Below, one piece after another: positions 25,232-32,865 of a stretch of DNA of 64,000 bases; position 1 is the stretch's first letter, and each line of letters starts with the position of its first letter. The position numbers and the translations under genes were made by a program. This DNA is from Ardenticatenaceae bacterium (GTDB taxonomy: Bacteria > Chloroflexota > Anaerolineae > Promineifilales > Promineifilaceae), in contig JACKBR010000007.1 in assembly GCA_020634495.1 (NCBI GenBank), forward strand, positions 62,001-126,000. The letters are read 5' to 3'. The notes under the pieces were generated by a model that saw nothing but the letters and a program-made list of their open reading frames with translations, was not told where the DNA came from and searched no databases.

Positions 25232-27691
25232 TTACTCTTCATACCCTGAAAGAATAGCCATTATTTCTTTGTCTAATTTCGACATATTTATACGGCCAAT
25301 TAAGCTCTCTTGATAATCTTTATACTTCTCTTTGATTTCACGTAGAACTAATTCCAAAAATTCGATTTTATTTTCTAGCAGATCATTTTGCTTTTCCAAG
25401 GTAATTTTTTGTTGCCTGATGTTAAAATCGGTGTCAGAGCTCAGCGGCAGGATTTTTTCATCAAGATCGCTCTTCTTATCTGCCTCCAAATCTATGCGAG
25501 CAATTTGAAATCCCTTCCAAGAATCGTTCTCAAACTGCGCAAAAATCTCCCTCAATCGCTCCAGCCTTTTGCGAGCTAGTTTTGCAGGACCATTTTCTTT
25601 TGGAGCCTCAATCCGACTCTTACAAAATGGTAAATCCGGATCCATCCAGTCCAGTCTTGTAGTTAAATGTTTACGCCTGTGCATACAGGCCAGCACAAAG
25701 TGCATTGTAAAAACAAACGCAGCCAAATTAAAATCCAAACTGGCACATAGCCTGCGCGCGCCCGGTACAAGTTGAGTAAATATATTCGTTACATTTCGAG
25801 CCCGTTCTCGTAAATCATCCTTCTCAGACTCTTCCCCATTACCTGATCCAGCTTCATCTGCCTGGATATCTCCAGAATATTTACTTGAGGGGTAGGGGCG
25901 TTTAGCAATATCAAAATTGATGCCTTCTTTACCGAGCTGCTCCTCAAGTTCAAGGCGCAAAGCATCTATATCTCGCCATATTAACTCGAAAAATTGAGGA
26001 TTCGAAAGGTAAATAACCATCCTTCTGAAACTGTCTTCCAATTCTTTTTCATTTTGCTCTTGGGAATAATTTTCTTTCCCCAATTCGTCCATTTCTCTTG
26101 GCAGGATATTATCCTGCTTGCGCCGATATTTTTCCTCGGGATCAGTGTAACTATTCCGATAAATTGAATAGAGAATTAAAATTCCTAGGCTGTAGATGTC
26201 GGTCGCCGCAGACCATTGCTGCATTTCAATCGTTCGATCAGCCGGTAAATCTTCGGGAACATCTGTATGATCGTCCTGGCGCACAGCAATTCTGCCTTGA
26301 GACATCTTTGACACGGCTCCATCGCAGGGCAGGATAAATAAACCGTCAATCTGTTGTTCAGTTCCTGTTAGTTGGAATATATAATCCTGAATACGAACAC
26401 GGTCGCCTGCCTGAAGTCTGGCTTCTGAATCAACTTGTTGATCATCAACGACTGAAATGCCATCCTTGATAGTCATCTCCAAATTGTTAGAATCAATGGT
26501 TCGACTTTTATTGACGGCCGTTTCAGCACTTTGTTTATTCAATTTCTTCTGCCAGCCAAGCACTACGTGCGTCACATATCCTTCAGGACTTTTCAAAATC
26601 ACGGCGCGATTGGCGATCTCCCTTTCTTGCCCCTTGTAACGTTCAGGCGCATAAAACACAGAGGATCGTTCACCTTCAAATACAGGGCCTAACACTGTTT
26701 CGCCTGAATCTTCGCCCTTACCGCCATTTTGGGGCGAAAAAGCTAAACTTCCATAGTCTGCAAGTAAGTATTTTTTTAGATTATTCACGTCTGGATCGGT
26801 GTAAAGTATATTGGCCGGACGCACATCGGCATGAACGTACCCACGATTGTGAAGCTCTTCCAGGCCGGTACAAATATTGTACGCAAGCTGAAGATGCTCC
26901 ATAGGGGTCCATTCTTTTTTGCCAATGTCAGCCTCAGAGCTTATGACTTCTTGCATTGTTCCATATGCCCAGGTGTAAATTACACTGGGGAGGCAGGTGT
27001 ACCAGGTATCATCGGCCGGATTGATTGCTGCCGCAGTAATTTCATTGAATGGTAAATACTCAAAATTTCCAGATTTACCTAAAGAAGGTTTTTTAGCCAG
27101 GAACACCGTTTTTTTCCAAAATTCTTTTCCATTACTACTTTCCACAACGGTAAGATTTCTAATCTCATCGATGTTTAGATTGGAGATAAAGGTGCGGATC
27201 GTTGCGGAGCGTTCGTCATTTAGTTCTGGGAACAAGTTGCCATCTTTTTGCCGAACTAAAATAATTGGCGGCTTTCCAGCCTCAAATTTGGCAAAAATAA
27301 GGCCGTTGTTATAGTGTGACAATTTTTCTTTGCTTTGAAAGTGAAGTGGCCTTCGCAAAACTTCTGCTTGAATAACGCTTAAAAGACCAGAAGATTCAGC
27401 ACGTCTTATTTTTGAAACGGTCTTTTCTTCTTGGAACATTAGGTCGTTTATGTAGGCGTTTTCCCGATGTGTTGAACCGATAAGCTTGGGAATTTTTAAG
27501 GCGGCGTATTCTTGTTCCTCATGGTTATCATTATAAAGTTTGATGACATATCCAAGTGCGCCTTCATAAGTATCTTTTGCCAGGACACGGCCATTTTCGT
27601 CAAATCGACAGTAATAATCTTCTGTAATCCAAAGCTTATTATTCGTGTCAGCCTTATCTAGGGAATCGGTTTTGTTATCAATCTTTTCCAT
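25232..27691 (-). CDS. Large protein kinase with an insertion splitting its C-lobe
   Basis: An 819-residue protein, first gene of the operon. An N-lobe with EYAALKIPKLI (ATP lysine near 64) and a long second segment lead to the catalytic loop RGYVHADVRPANILYTD (near 283-295) and LLADYGSL (near 311, D-Y-G in place of D-F-G). Both catalytic Asp residues remain, but the usual HRD Arg is Ala and the loop Lys is Arg. An APE-like APERYKG lies near 350. The helix F motif WSAATDIYSLGILILYS occurs only near 500, so about 150 residues are inserted between; part (GDRVRIQDYIFQLTG) looks FHA-like. The C-terminal third is helical, ending in a coiled coil. The target is unknown; HNH and EAD-phosphotransferase neighbours are obvious candidates. 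Confidence 0.8.
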   Translation of the reverse strand: MEKIDNKTDSLDKADTNNKLWITEDYYCRFDENGRVLAKDTYEGALGYVIKLYNDNHEEQEYAALKIPKLIGSTHRENAYINDLMFQEEKTVSKIRRAESSGLLSVIQAEVLRRPLHFQSKEKLSHYNNGLIFAKFEAGKPPIILVRQKDGNLFPELNDERSATIRTFISNLNIDEIRNLTVVESSNGKEFWKKTVFLAKKPSLGKSGNFEYLPFNEITAAAINPADDTWYTCLPSVIYTWAYGTMQEVISSEADIGKKEWTPMEHLQLAYNICTGLEELHNRGYVHADVRPANILYTDPDVNNLKKYLLADYGSLAFSPQNGGKGEDSGETVLGPVFEGERSSVFYAPERYKGQEREIANRAVILKSPEGYVTHVVLGWQKKLNKQSAETAVNKSRTIDSNNLEMTIKDGISVVDDQQVDSEARLQAGDRVRIQDYIFQLTGTEQQIDGLFILPCDGAVSKMSQGRIAVRQDDHTDVPEDLPADRTIEMQQWSAATDIYSLGILILYSIYRNSYTDPEEKYRRKQDNILPREMDELGKENYSQEQNEKELEDSFRRMVIYLSNPQFFELIWRDIDALRLELEEQLGKEGINFDIAKRPYPSSKYSGDIQADEAGSGNGEESEKDDLRERARNVTNIFTQLVPGARRLCASLDFNLAAFVFTMHFVLACMHRRKHLTTRLDWMDPDLPFCKSRIEAPKENGPAKLARKRLERLREIFAQFENDSWKGFQIARIDLEADKKSDLDEKILPLSSDTDFNIRQQKITLEKQNDLLENKIEFLELVLREIKEKYKDYQESLIGRINMSKLDKEIMAILSGYEE

Positions 27692-27781
27692 CTTAATACT
27701 TCCTTCTTCTCAAAAGTGTTTGTTTCTATTTGTAAATTAGGTTGTGTTGGCATTTCTATGCAACCGAACTAATGAACAAAA

Positions 27782-28495
27782 TTATGGAGGGCAAGTTAAA
27801 CTACAGCCGCAAACGTAATTATTTCCTTCCTGAATTAGCCCAATTGGAGACCATCCTGGCTTTTTGCCTTCAGCTTGAACAAAATACCAAGTCCATATTT
27901 GTCCGTTTTCCTCTACGGATTCTACCGGGCCCATTGATAATAATACCTGTAGGGTTTCACCCTTCTCTACACGAGCATCTTCCATTGCTGTACCGTTAGG
28001 AGTAGCCCTTATGGATACGCCGTTTTCATGGATGACGGTAAAAATACACATAGAATCCTCTTCAGCTTCTACTGTGTTTGAAGAAATTATTGTAGCGGTT
28101 GCAGAAGAAGTAGGTGTTGGCGTTACGGCCGTTGTCTCAGGTGGAGTGGTAGGGATTGGGGATGTGGTAGGGATTGGGGATAATGTAGGCGGAGTAACGG
28201 CCGTTGCTGTTGAAGTCTGAGTGGTTACCGAGATTCCTGAAAGGATCGCTGTGCCGATTGCCGTAGGCTGAGGAGTATGAGCCGCGGTTGTTGTTGGTAG
28301 CGCAGTCGTTTGGGATATATCTGGAGTTGACGGGTTTTCAGTCGTTAACGCTGCTGTTTGGGTTTTATCATTATTGCCTGATAAATAATTCACTGAAAGA
28401 ATGATTGCAGCAACAATTGCCAATAAAAGAACAAACCCTACGACAATAGTCGTAAGGCGAAAATATTTAAGCTGTTTCTTAATTCCATCTAGCAT
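27782..28495 (-). CDS. Membrane-anchored SH3b-like protein
   Basis: A 237-residue protein with a short cytoplasmic N-terminus, a transmembrane helix at about residues 17-38 (VVGFVLLLAIVAAIILSV), a long Thr/Pro/Ser-rich linker (about 45-145) and a compact C-terminal domain. That domain (FTVIHENGVSIRATPNGT, VEKGETLQVLLSMG, WYFVQAEGKKPGWSPIGLI) resembles a bacterial SH3b domain and carries a cysteine cluster near its end (VCGCSLTC). SH3b domains often bind cell-wall or surface ligands, so it may be the extracellular sensor of the island. It lies on the same strand between the ATPase (28517) and the kinase gene (27691), with 90 bp to the latter, so it could belong to the same transcript. Confidence 0.72.
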   Translation of the reverse strand: MLDGIKKQLKYFRLTTIVVGFVLLLAIVAAIILSVNYLSGNNDKTQTAALTTENPSTPDISQTTALPTTTAAHTPQPTAIGTAILSGISVTTQTSTATAVTPPTLSPIPTTSPIPTTPPETTAVTPTPTSSATATIISSNTVEAEEDSMCIFTVIHENGVSIRATPNGTAMEDARVEKGETLQVLLSMGPVESVEENGQIWTWYFVQAEGKKPGWSPIGLIQEGNNYVCGCSLTCPP

Positions 28496-28516
28496 TTGTT
28501 AGCCTCATACAACTTA

Positions 28517-29893
28517 CTATACAGGTTTGCCTTCTGGGAAGAATTGGTAGCCACCTTCGGGTTTAGCGCGGTAGTTGATAATGTAGATTGGCTTGGCGGG
28601 ATTAGGCTCAAGGCTGCGGTCAGGCGCGATTTTTCGTTTGCGCAAGTTGCTTACTTGCTTGGCAAGCGCCTGATCCGTTACGCCTTCGATGTTTTCTTCT
28701 TCGGTCCATACGGCCGTAATAATTTCCGTGTAGGTATGCCGTTTGTAAGGATTGCGAACAAAGAAGGTAAGCAGGGCAGCCTCGGTAGGGGGTAGATTGT
28801 CCAACGGCCGTTTCCCTTGATACAATACGCCTGTCTCGTCCTCTTCCCAAATCATACCCCGGCTCAGCTTTCCAACGGCCGTAACATACCCTTGTAGCAA
28901 AGTTGAGCCAATACGCCACGAATCGCCATCCTGTAGCAGCAGCCCCTTCATCTGCAATGTACGCAGTTCCGCCGACGTACATGCTTCCCCAGAGGCTAAC
29001 GAAAATAAAATCATCTGCTCCTGCTGCGTCAATCCCTGCCAAATTTCAGCCAGCCGATACGTGACATTTTCATTCGTCAGCAAGGTTTGCCACTGTTCCA
29101 GGGCAAACCCGTCATCCACATATCGCTGGCAAACCGCTTTTAGCAGAGAAGGATAGCCCCCCGTCAGTGCATAGATTTGCTTCACCAAGTCTGGCTCTAG
29201 CTTTTCTTCGGCAATGAGCAGCTCTTCCGCGATAACTCGCTGACTGTCAGCCAAAGCCATTGGCCCCACCCAGCAAATATGCAAATCCAGAATCTCGTAC
29301 AGTTCGCCCAAGGTCTCAGGATTGAGCAAATATTTGGGTGCTTGTCGCATTCCCACGACAAAACAGAGGCTGTCTTTGAAGCTGTCGCGCAGGCTGCGCA
29401 GCGTGTCTGTCATGCCTGGCACAGCCCGTTCCGTAAACCGGTCAAAGCGATCCATTACCAGCACAATGCGCATCTCACGAGCCTCAAAATGAAACAGCAG
29501 CGTCCGCAGCCCGCTTTGCGGCAAAAAGGGATCAGTGGCGGCATGGTTTTCCAAATATTGCTGGCTAATCAACGCCTGGGTCTCCTCATCAAACTGATGT
29601 TTCATCTCAAAAAAGGAGCGCAGTAAAAGACGGAAGAATGTGTCCAGCGTATTTGTGGGCAGGCTGTTTAGATCAACAGGAATGGGAATTATTTTTTTAG
29701 CCAATTCGCCAAGATAGGGGGCTAGAGCGTGGGGGGTGCGGCTTAAAAAGCCAAGAAAGTTTGATTTGCCGCAGCCAGCCATGCCAATGACGGCACAGCT
29801 TGCGCCGTTGGCTAACCATGGGGCCACAAGCACCATTTGCGGCGCGCGATAGTGAGGATGATAGCGAGACCAGCGACGGGCAGTGAGCACCAT
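28517..29893 (-). CDS. STAND-like ATPase with C-terminal winged-helix domain
   Basis: A 458-residue protein. Walker A GMAGCGKSNF is near residue 40 and Walker B IVLVMDRFDRF near 145, followed by FVVGMRQAPKYLL and ALTGGYPSLLKAVCQRYVDD, a sensor/winged-helix pattern of AAA/STAND ATPases that load onto a ligand. The last 90 residues (LPPTEAALLTFFVRNPYKRH, AVWTEEENIEG, VSNLRKRKI) match an OmpR/PhoB-type DNA-binding winged helix, with a beta tail GGYQFFPEG. ATP-gated transcription control is plausible. The ATG at 29893 is preceded by GGAGGG. It is divergent from the secretion locus that starts at 30274 and shares its 380-bp upstream region, so it is a candidate regulator of either side. Confidence 0.82.
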   Translation of the reverse strand: MVLTARRWSRYHPHYRAPQMVLVAPWLANGASCAVIGMAGCGKSNFLGFLSRTPHALAPYLGELAKKIIPIPVDLNSLPTNTLDTFFRLLLRSFFEMKHQFDEETQALISQQYLENHAATDPFLPQSGLRTLLFHFEAREMRIVLVMDRFDRFTERAVPGMTDTLRSLRDSFKDSLCFVVGMRQAPKYLLNPETLGELYEILDLHICWVGPMALADSQRVIAEELLIAEEKLEPDLVKQIYALTGGYPSLLKAVCQRYVDDGFALEQWQTLLTNENVTYRLAEIWQGLTQQEQMILFSLASGEACTSAELRTLQMKGLLLQDGDSWRIGSTLLQGYVTAVGKLSRGMIWEEDETGVLYQGKRPLDNLPPTEAALLTFFVRNPYKRHTYTEIITAVWTEEENIEGVTDQALAKQVSNLRKRKIAPDRSLEPNPAKPIYIINYRAKPEGGYQFFPEGKPV

Positions 29894-30273
29894 ATTTCCC
29901 TCCGCTCAACGGTTGCCTAAATAGAGAGTGATACCTGTAGCTGTTTTATTACCAATACGTTTCGATATTTTGCAAGAACAAGAAGTGAGAACCGTTGAAT
30001 CATGTTTACCCAAAGCGAGGCTGCTCATACTGTAACAGTTTTCTAGAAACTTTCCAAATTAAGCAAACCACAGAAACTAGCTTGAAAAACGAGACGCAAT
30101 TTCTCGGTGGTCTGCCAAGTAAAAGCCAAATTTTATGACCTCCTTTTTCGAATATCTTTTTGGCTTTTCCCTTTTTCAACAATTTTTCAATAAACCAGGA
30201 TTGAACTTTCAAGAAGCGTACGGCCGTTTCCATTAAGCTGGTCTCATTGGTTCACAAGATTAGCTGGAGGGCA
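29894..30273. other. Divergent intergenic region between the conflict island and the type VII-like locus
   Basis: No gene is supported here. A perfect 10-base inverted repeat, AAAAGCCAAA at 30121-30130 and TTTGGCTTTT at 30159-30168, is the clearest feature and could be an operator or RNA hairpin. One ACGGCCGT copy lies near 30220. TTGAAC at 30201 has no matching -10 at normal spacing. Promoters for both directions are expected but not identified. Confidence 0.5.
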
Positions 30274-30657
30274 ATGATGAATGAGTTTCCGTTTCAAATC
30301 TCAGTTCGGCCGTTTCACATCAAGCGTCAGGGCATCTGCGGCGTTCGCATCAAAAACCAATGCGCCACCGCCACGACCTTTACCCTTTCTGGCCAGGCCA
30401 ACGATGAACAGATTCAGTTTGAAGCCATGCCGGCCCAAGTCACCATTCCCCAAGGGCAAAAAGGAGCTGTCTGTATACGCGTAAAACGCAAACGGCCGTT
30501 CCTTGGCTTTCGCCGCAAAATCAACTTTACCATCCAGGTGCAATCATCAAATGGCGTCCGGCAAACTGTTCCTGGACGTTTGGAGTACACACCACTCCTG
30601 GCAGTTTGGCAGCTAGCCTTGTTATTTCTAGCCACAGTTGGCGTTTTTCTAATTTAG
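30274..30657 (+). CDS. Ig-like-fold protein with C-terminal membrane helix
   Basis: A 127-residue protein, first of the secretion locus. Residues 5-105 show alternating beta strands (FQISVRPFHIKR, VRIKNQCATATTFTLSG, AVCIRVKRKRPFLGFRRK, FTIQVQS), like an Ig/CARDB-type fold found in Chloroflexota and actinobacterial surface proteins. A C-terminal transmembrane helix (about 109-126, LAVWQLALLFLATVGVFLI) ends the protein, with no signal peptide. The beta domain is thus predicted cytoplasmic unless the helix acts as a tail anchor in the opposite sense. The start is ATG 30274 (or 30277), placed just after GGAGG. It is 9 bp from the next gene. A structural role in the membrane complex is a guess. 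Confidence 0.65.
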   Translation: MMNEFPFQISVRPFHIKRQGICGVRIKNQCATATTFTLSGQANDEQIQFEAMPAQVTIPQGQKGAVCIRVKRKRPFLGFRRKINFTIQVQSSNGVRQTVPGRLEYTPLLAVWQLALLFLATVGVFLI

Positions 30658-30666
30658 GAGGGTATT

Positions 30667-31005
30667 GTGACAGCACTAGAGTATGCACGGCTCATTTTGT
30701 TTGGGGGTGGAGCCGTCATCGGGCTGTTCATTTTATTGAAGATTGCGCATTTCATTTTTAGGCAAGTCATTCGCCTGATCAGATGCCTTTTGCGCCTGAT
30801 TTACCGAGGGGTTCCGCACCTGATTGTGGAGGTGCTCGCCGCCTTTCTAGCCTCGTTTATCACCGCCATCATAGCCGCCGTTATTGGTGTGCCTGTAGAT
30901 GAATTGTTGGCCCGTTTTGGCAGTTGGTTCGCCACGCAAGGTTCGGCGTACGTCACGTTTTTATCAGACCTGACAGCCCAAATCGGAACAACTTTAGTTT
31001 CATAA
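30667..31005 (+). CDS. Small polytopic membrane protein
   Basis: A 112-residue protein starting at GTG 30667 after TAGGAGGG. Hydrophobic stretches are residues 8-25 (ILFGGGAVIGLFILLK), a middle amphipathic helix (VIRLIRCLLRLIYRG) and residues 52-78 (LIVEVLAAFLASFITAIIAAVIGV), with a C-terminal region ending GTTLVS. No family was recognised. Being the second gene of the secretion locus and closely spaced to the first, it is a candidate for the otherwise missing integral-membrane channel component. Confidence 0.6.
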   Translation: MTALEYARLILFGGGAVIGLFILLKIAHFIFRQVIRLIRCLLRLIYRGVPHLIVEVLAAFLASFITAIIAAVIGVPVDELLARFGSWFATQGSAYVTFLSDLTAQIGTTLVS

Positions 31006-31074
31006 TCAACAAAACTCAGCAGGTCTCGCGTAGTACAAGATTTTGATCAGCGTTCACCTGCGTCCCATTTGCAT

Positions 31075-31094
31075 AAGGAGGGCATATGTTGTAA
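31075..31094 (+). other. Strong Shine-Dalgarno followed by a two-codon reading frame
   Basis: AAGGAGGG at 31075-31082 precedes ATG-TTG-TAA at 31086-31094. The first WXG100-like gene starts 58 bp later with its own weaker site (GTGAGG). This could be a ribosome standby or leader minicistron, or the remnant of a deleted gene. Confidence 0.4.
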
Positions 31095-31152
31095 CGGAAA
31101 TCGCATCACAAACCTATATTGGAAAAATTTAACAAAAGTGAGGTAATACACA

Positions 31153-31455
31153 ATGGCAGATTTAATCGAAGCCGATTACGGCAAATTGGAACAAGTTCAT
31201 AAGCAGTTTAGCCGCCAGGCAGACACCATGAACAAAATGATCAAAGATATTCGCGCTCGCATGGCTCCGCTGCAGGATGGAGGCTGGAAGGGTGACGCCG
31301 CCGATGCTTTCTTTAGCGAAATGCACGGCGAAGTGCTCCCCGCCTGCCTACGACTGAAGAAAGCGCTGCGTGAAGCAGCGTCTACCACCAAGCGCATTGG
31401 CAAAACAGTACAAAAAGCAGAACAAGACGCCAAAAGCGCCTTCAAAATTTTCTAA
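31153..31455 (+). CDS. WXG100-family protein 1
   Basis: A 100-residue helical-hairpin protein of the WXG100/Esx type. Predicted helix 1 (residues 8-38) and helix 2 (about 52-95) are separated by the W-K-G turn at residues 45-47 in DGGWKGDAADAF, and the length fits the family exactly. Such proteins dimerise and are substrates and gating partners of type VII secretion. There is no Y-x-x-x-D/E near the C-terminus; the tail is Lys/Asp-rich. It is 14 bp from the next WXG100-like gene, so the two are probably translated together and could form a heterodimer like EsxA/EsxB. Confidence 0.85.
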   Translation: MADLIEADYGKLEQVHKQFSRQADTMNKMIKDIRARMAPLQDGGWKGDAADAFFSEMHGEVLPACLRLKKALREAASTTKRIGKTVQKAEQDAKSAFKIF

Positions 31456-31469
31456 AGGAGTAAAGAAAC

Positions 31470-31775
31470 ATGTCTAAGAATGACATCAAAAAGATGAATT
31501 ACCCAATGGTAGAGCGCATGGCGCGAACCATGGATCAGAGCGCCAAGCGGCTGGAGAATTGCCTGGGCGACATGAACAAAGTTATTTCAACTTTGGAACA
31601 AGGCGGCTTACGCGGCGACGCAGGCGCAGCCTTTTCTGAGTCGGTTCGCGGGCCACTGAATGCCAGCCTGAAGCGGCTGCAGAACAAGTTTAACGAATTG
31701 AACAAAGATTTACGCAAAGCGGAACAGGATATGAAGCAGGCTGATAAAACGGCCGCTCGTGCCCACCGCAGCTAA
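31470..31775 (+). CDS. WXG100-like protein 2 (LxG variant)
   Basis: A 101-residue helical hairpin with the turn GGLRGDAGAAF, in which the family Trp is replaced by Leu (L47-R48-G49). The helices on both sides are amphipathic and Lys/Asp-rich, as in WXG100 proteins, and a downstream DLRKAEQDMKQADKTA echoes protein 1. AAAGGAG lies 9 nt before the ATG. Its pairing with protein 1 (14-bp gap) suggests a heterodimer partner. After it a hairpin separates the second WXG100 group. Confidence 0.8.
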   Translation: MSKNDIKKMNYPMVERMARTMDQSAKRLENCLGDMNKVISTLEQGGLRGDAGAAFSESVRGPLNASLKRLQNKFNELNKDLRKAEQDMKQADKTAARAHRS

Positions 31776-31790
31776 ACATATAGCTGATTT

Positions 31791-31841
31791 TGAACCTGAG
31801 AAAAATAAATCGGTAAACCTCTAAAATGCGCCTCAGGTTCA
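31791..31841 (+). promoter_or_regulatory. Hairpin between WXG100 gene pairs
   Basis: TGAACCTGAG (31791-31800) and CTCAGGTTCA (31832-31841) form a perfect 10-bp stem with a 31-nt loop. There is no T-tract. It may adjust relative expression or mRNA stability between the first two and the last two WXG100-like genes. Confidence 0.5.
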
Positions 31842-31916
31842 TTTAAGCGATTCAGCAGCATATTCAATTACCGATCTATTTTATGAATCGCAATCATCAG
31901 CAAAGGAGATTTCAAA

Positions 31917-32267
31917 ATGGGACTTTTCGATTCAATTAACCCACTGGTAAAGATTGCTAAAAAGGTCGTCAACGGCGTGCGGCAAAGCTTGATGGGGCAA
32001 ATTAATTTGCTGGATACGGCCGTTAAAGCCCCCATCCAGATGATGGTTAAAGAAGTTGTCGGTGGTGTGTGGGTTGGCGACGGGGCCGACGCCTTTGTAG
32101 AACAGTGTACCCGAATGTTCATCCCCCAAACCGACTTCATCACCAACGGAGCGCGCTCCATGCATTCCTGCATCGGCAAAGCGCTGGACATCATGGAAGC
32201 CGCTGACAAAAAGTCGATGAGCTTTGTCAACAACCTCAGCGGCATTTTTGGCGGCATCTACAAATAA
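31917..32267 (+). CDS. WXG100-like protein 3
   Basis: A 116-residue helical-hairpin protein with W-V-G at residues 52-54 in GGVWVGDGADAFVEQ. The N-terminal helix is longer than usual and contains a Gly-Val stretch (KVVNGVRQSLMG). Helix 2 contains ARSMHSCIGKALDIMEAADK. It ends GGIFGGIYK-like, Gly- and aromatic-rich, with no Y-x-x-x-D. AAAGGAG lies 9 nt upstream of the ATG. It fits the WXG100/ESAT-6-like class, slightly larger than the norm. It may be a substrate or a chaperone-like partner of protein 4. Confidence 0.78.
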   Translation: MGLFDSINPLVKIAKKVVNGVRQSLMGQINLLDTAVKAPIQMMVKEVVGGVWVGDGADAFVEQCTRMFIPQTDFITNGARSMHSCIGKALDIMEAADKKSMSFVNNLSGIFGGIYK

Positions 32268-32315
32268 CAGAGTCAGCGGCGCTTTTGCCAAAAGTGCGGC
32301 TAAAGGAGCAAACAA

Positions 32316-32615
32316 ATGGCACACAAAGAAATTAAAATGGACGTGCCCAAGGTCAAGAAAATGGGCAAAACGTTTGAAGATATTGGTGAAGTATTGAAAG
32401 GGATCAGTAAAGTGCTGCAAATTTTGCTGAATACCCTGCGGGCCACAGCCTTTGTCGGCATGTTTGGTGGCTGGGCGCTGCAATCCTACATTGAACAGTA
32501 CAAGCCAGTCATTGACCGCCTGGCCAAACAGTCGGAGGAAATTGGTCGAGATTTGGCCGTTTCTGCCAAGGCATACGAACGTGGCGATGCCGTAGGGAGT
32601 ACTCGTTTCTACTAA
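32316..32615 (+). CDS. WXG100-like protein 4 with C-terminal YxxxD
   Basis: A 99-residue helical protein. The central turn is divergent: FVGMFGGWALQ (W53) instead of a W-x-G motif, so assignment rests on length, helical pattern and position. Near the end, Y87-E-R-G-D91 is a Y-x-x-x-D, the C-terminal export signal of actinobacterial type VII substrates, after a long helix (EEIGRDLAVSAKAYERGD). AAAGGAG lies 9 nt upstream. The coding region is followed by a CCACAGAG repeat. Of the four it is the best candidate for a signal-bearing substrate. Confidence 0.7.
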   Translation: MAHKEIKMDVPKVKKMGKTFEDIGEVLKGISKVLQILLNTLRATAFVGMFGGWALQSYIEQYKPVIDRLAKQSEEIGRDLAVSAKAYERGDAVGSTRFY

Positions 32616-32630
32616 AAATCTATCCGCAAA

Positions 32631-32679
32631 AGCCACAGAGGGAAAAGAGTTGAGACCAATCTCAAGAATCTCTGTGGCT
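32631..32679. repeat. CCACAGAG/CTCTGTGG hairpin after the WXG100 genes
   Basis: AGCCACAGAG (32631-32640) and CTCTGTGGCT (32670-32679) are perfect 10-base arms. The remaining gap to 32865 also holds an imperfect CACCCGGGCG / CGCCTGGGTG pair (32778-32820). The region separates the WXG100 genes from the signalling and motor genes. Confidence 0.65.
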
Positions 32680-32865
32680 AATATTCAGATAGGTATTAAG
32701 CCAAATGCAGTTCGCACCATTTGGTAAGCCATAGTCACCGGTCCGTTTATCCAGTTTTTAACCCAACCGAATAGCCACACCCGGGCGTTTTAATTGCTCT
32801 TGGCGCTTCACGCCTGGGTGCTGGCTGCTCATTGCCTGAAATGTAATTAGAAGGAGGTTTAATCC

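Noticed and set aside
30006..30233. A 75-residue minus-strand reading frame in the gap before the secretion locus
   Set aside because: No ribosome site at its ATG, a mixed composition without fold pattern, and it overlaps an inverted repeat; treated as chance.
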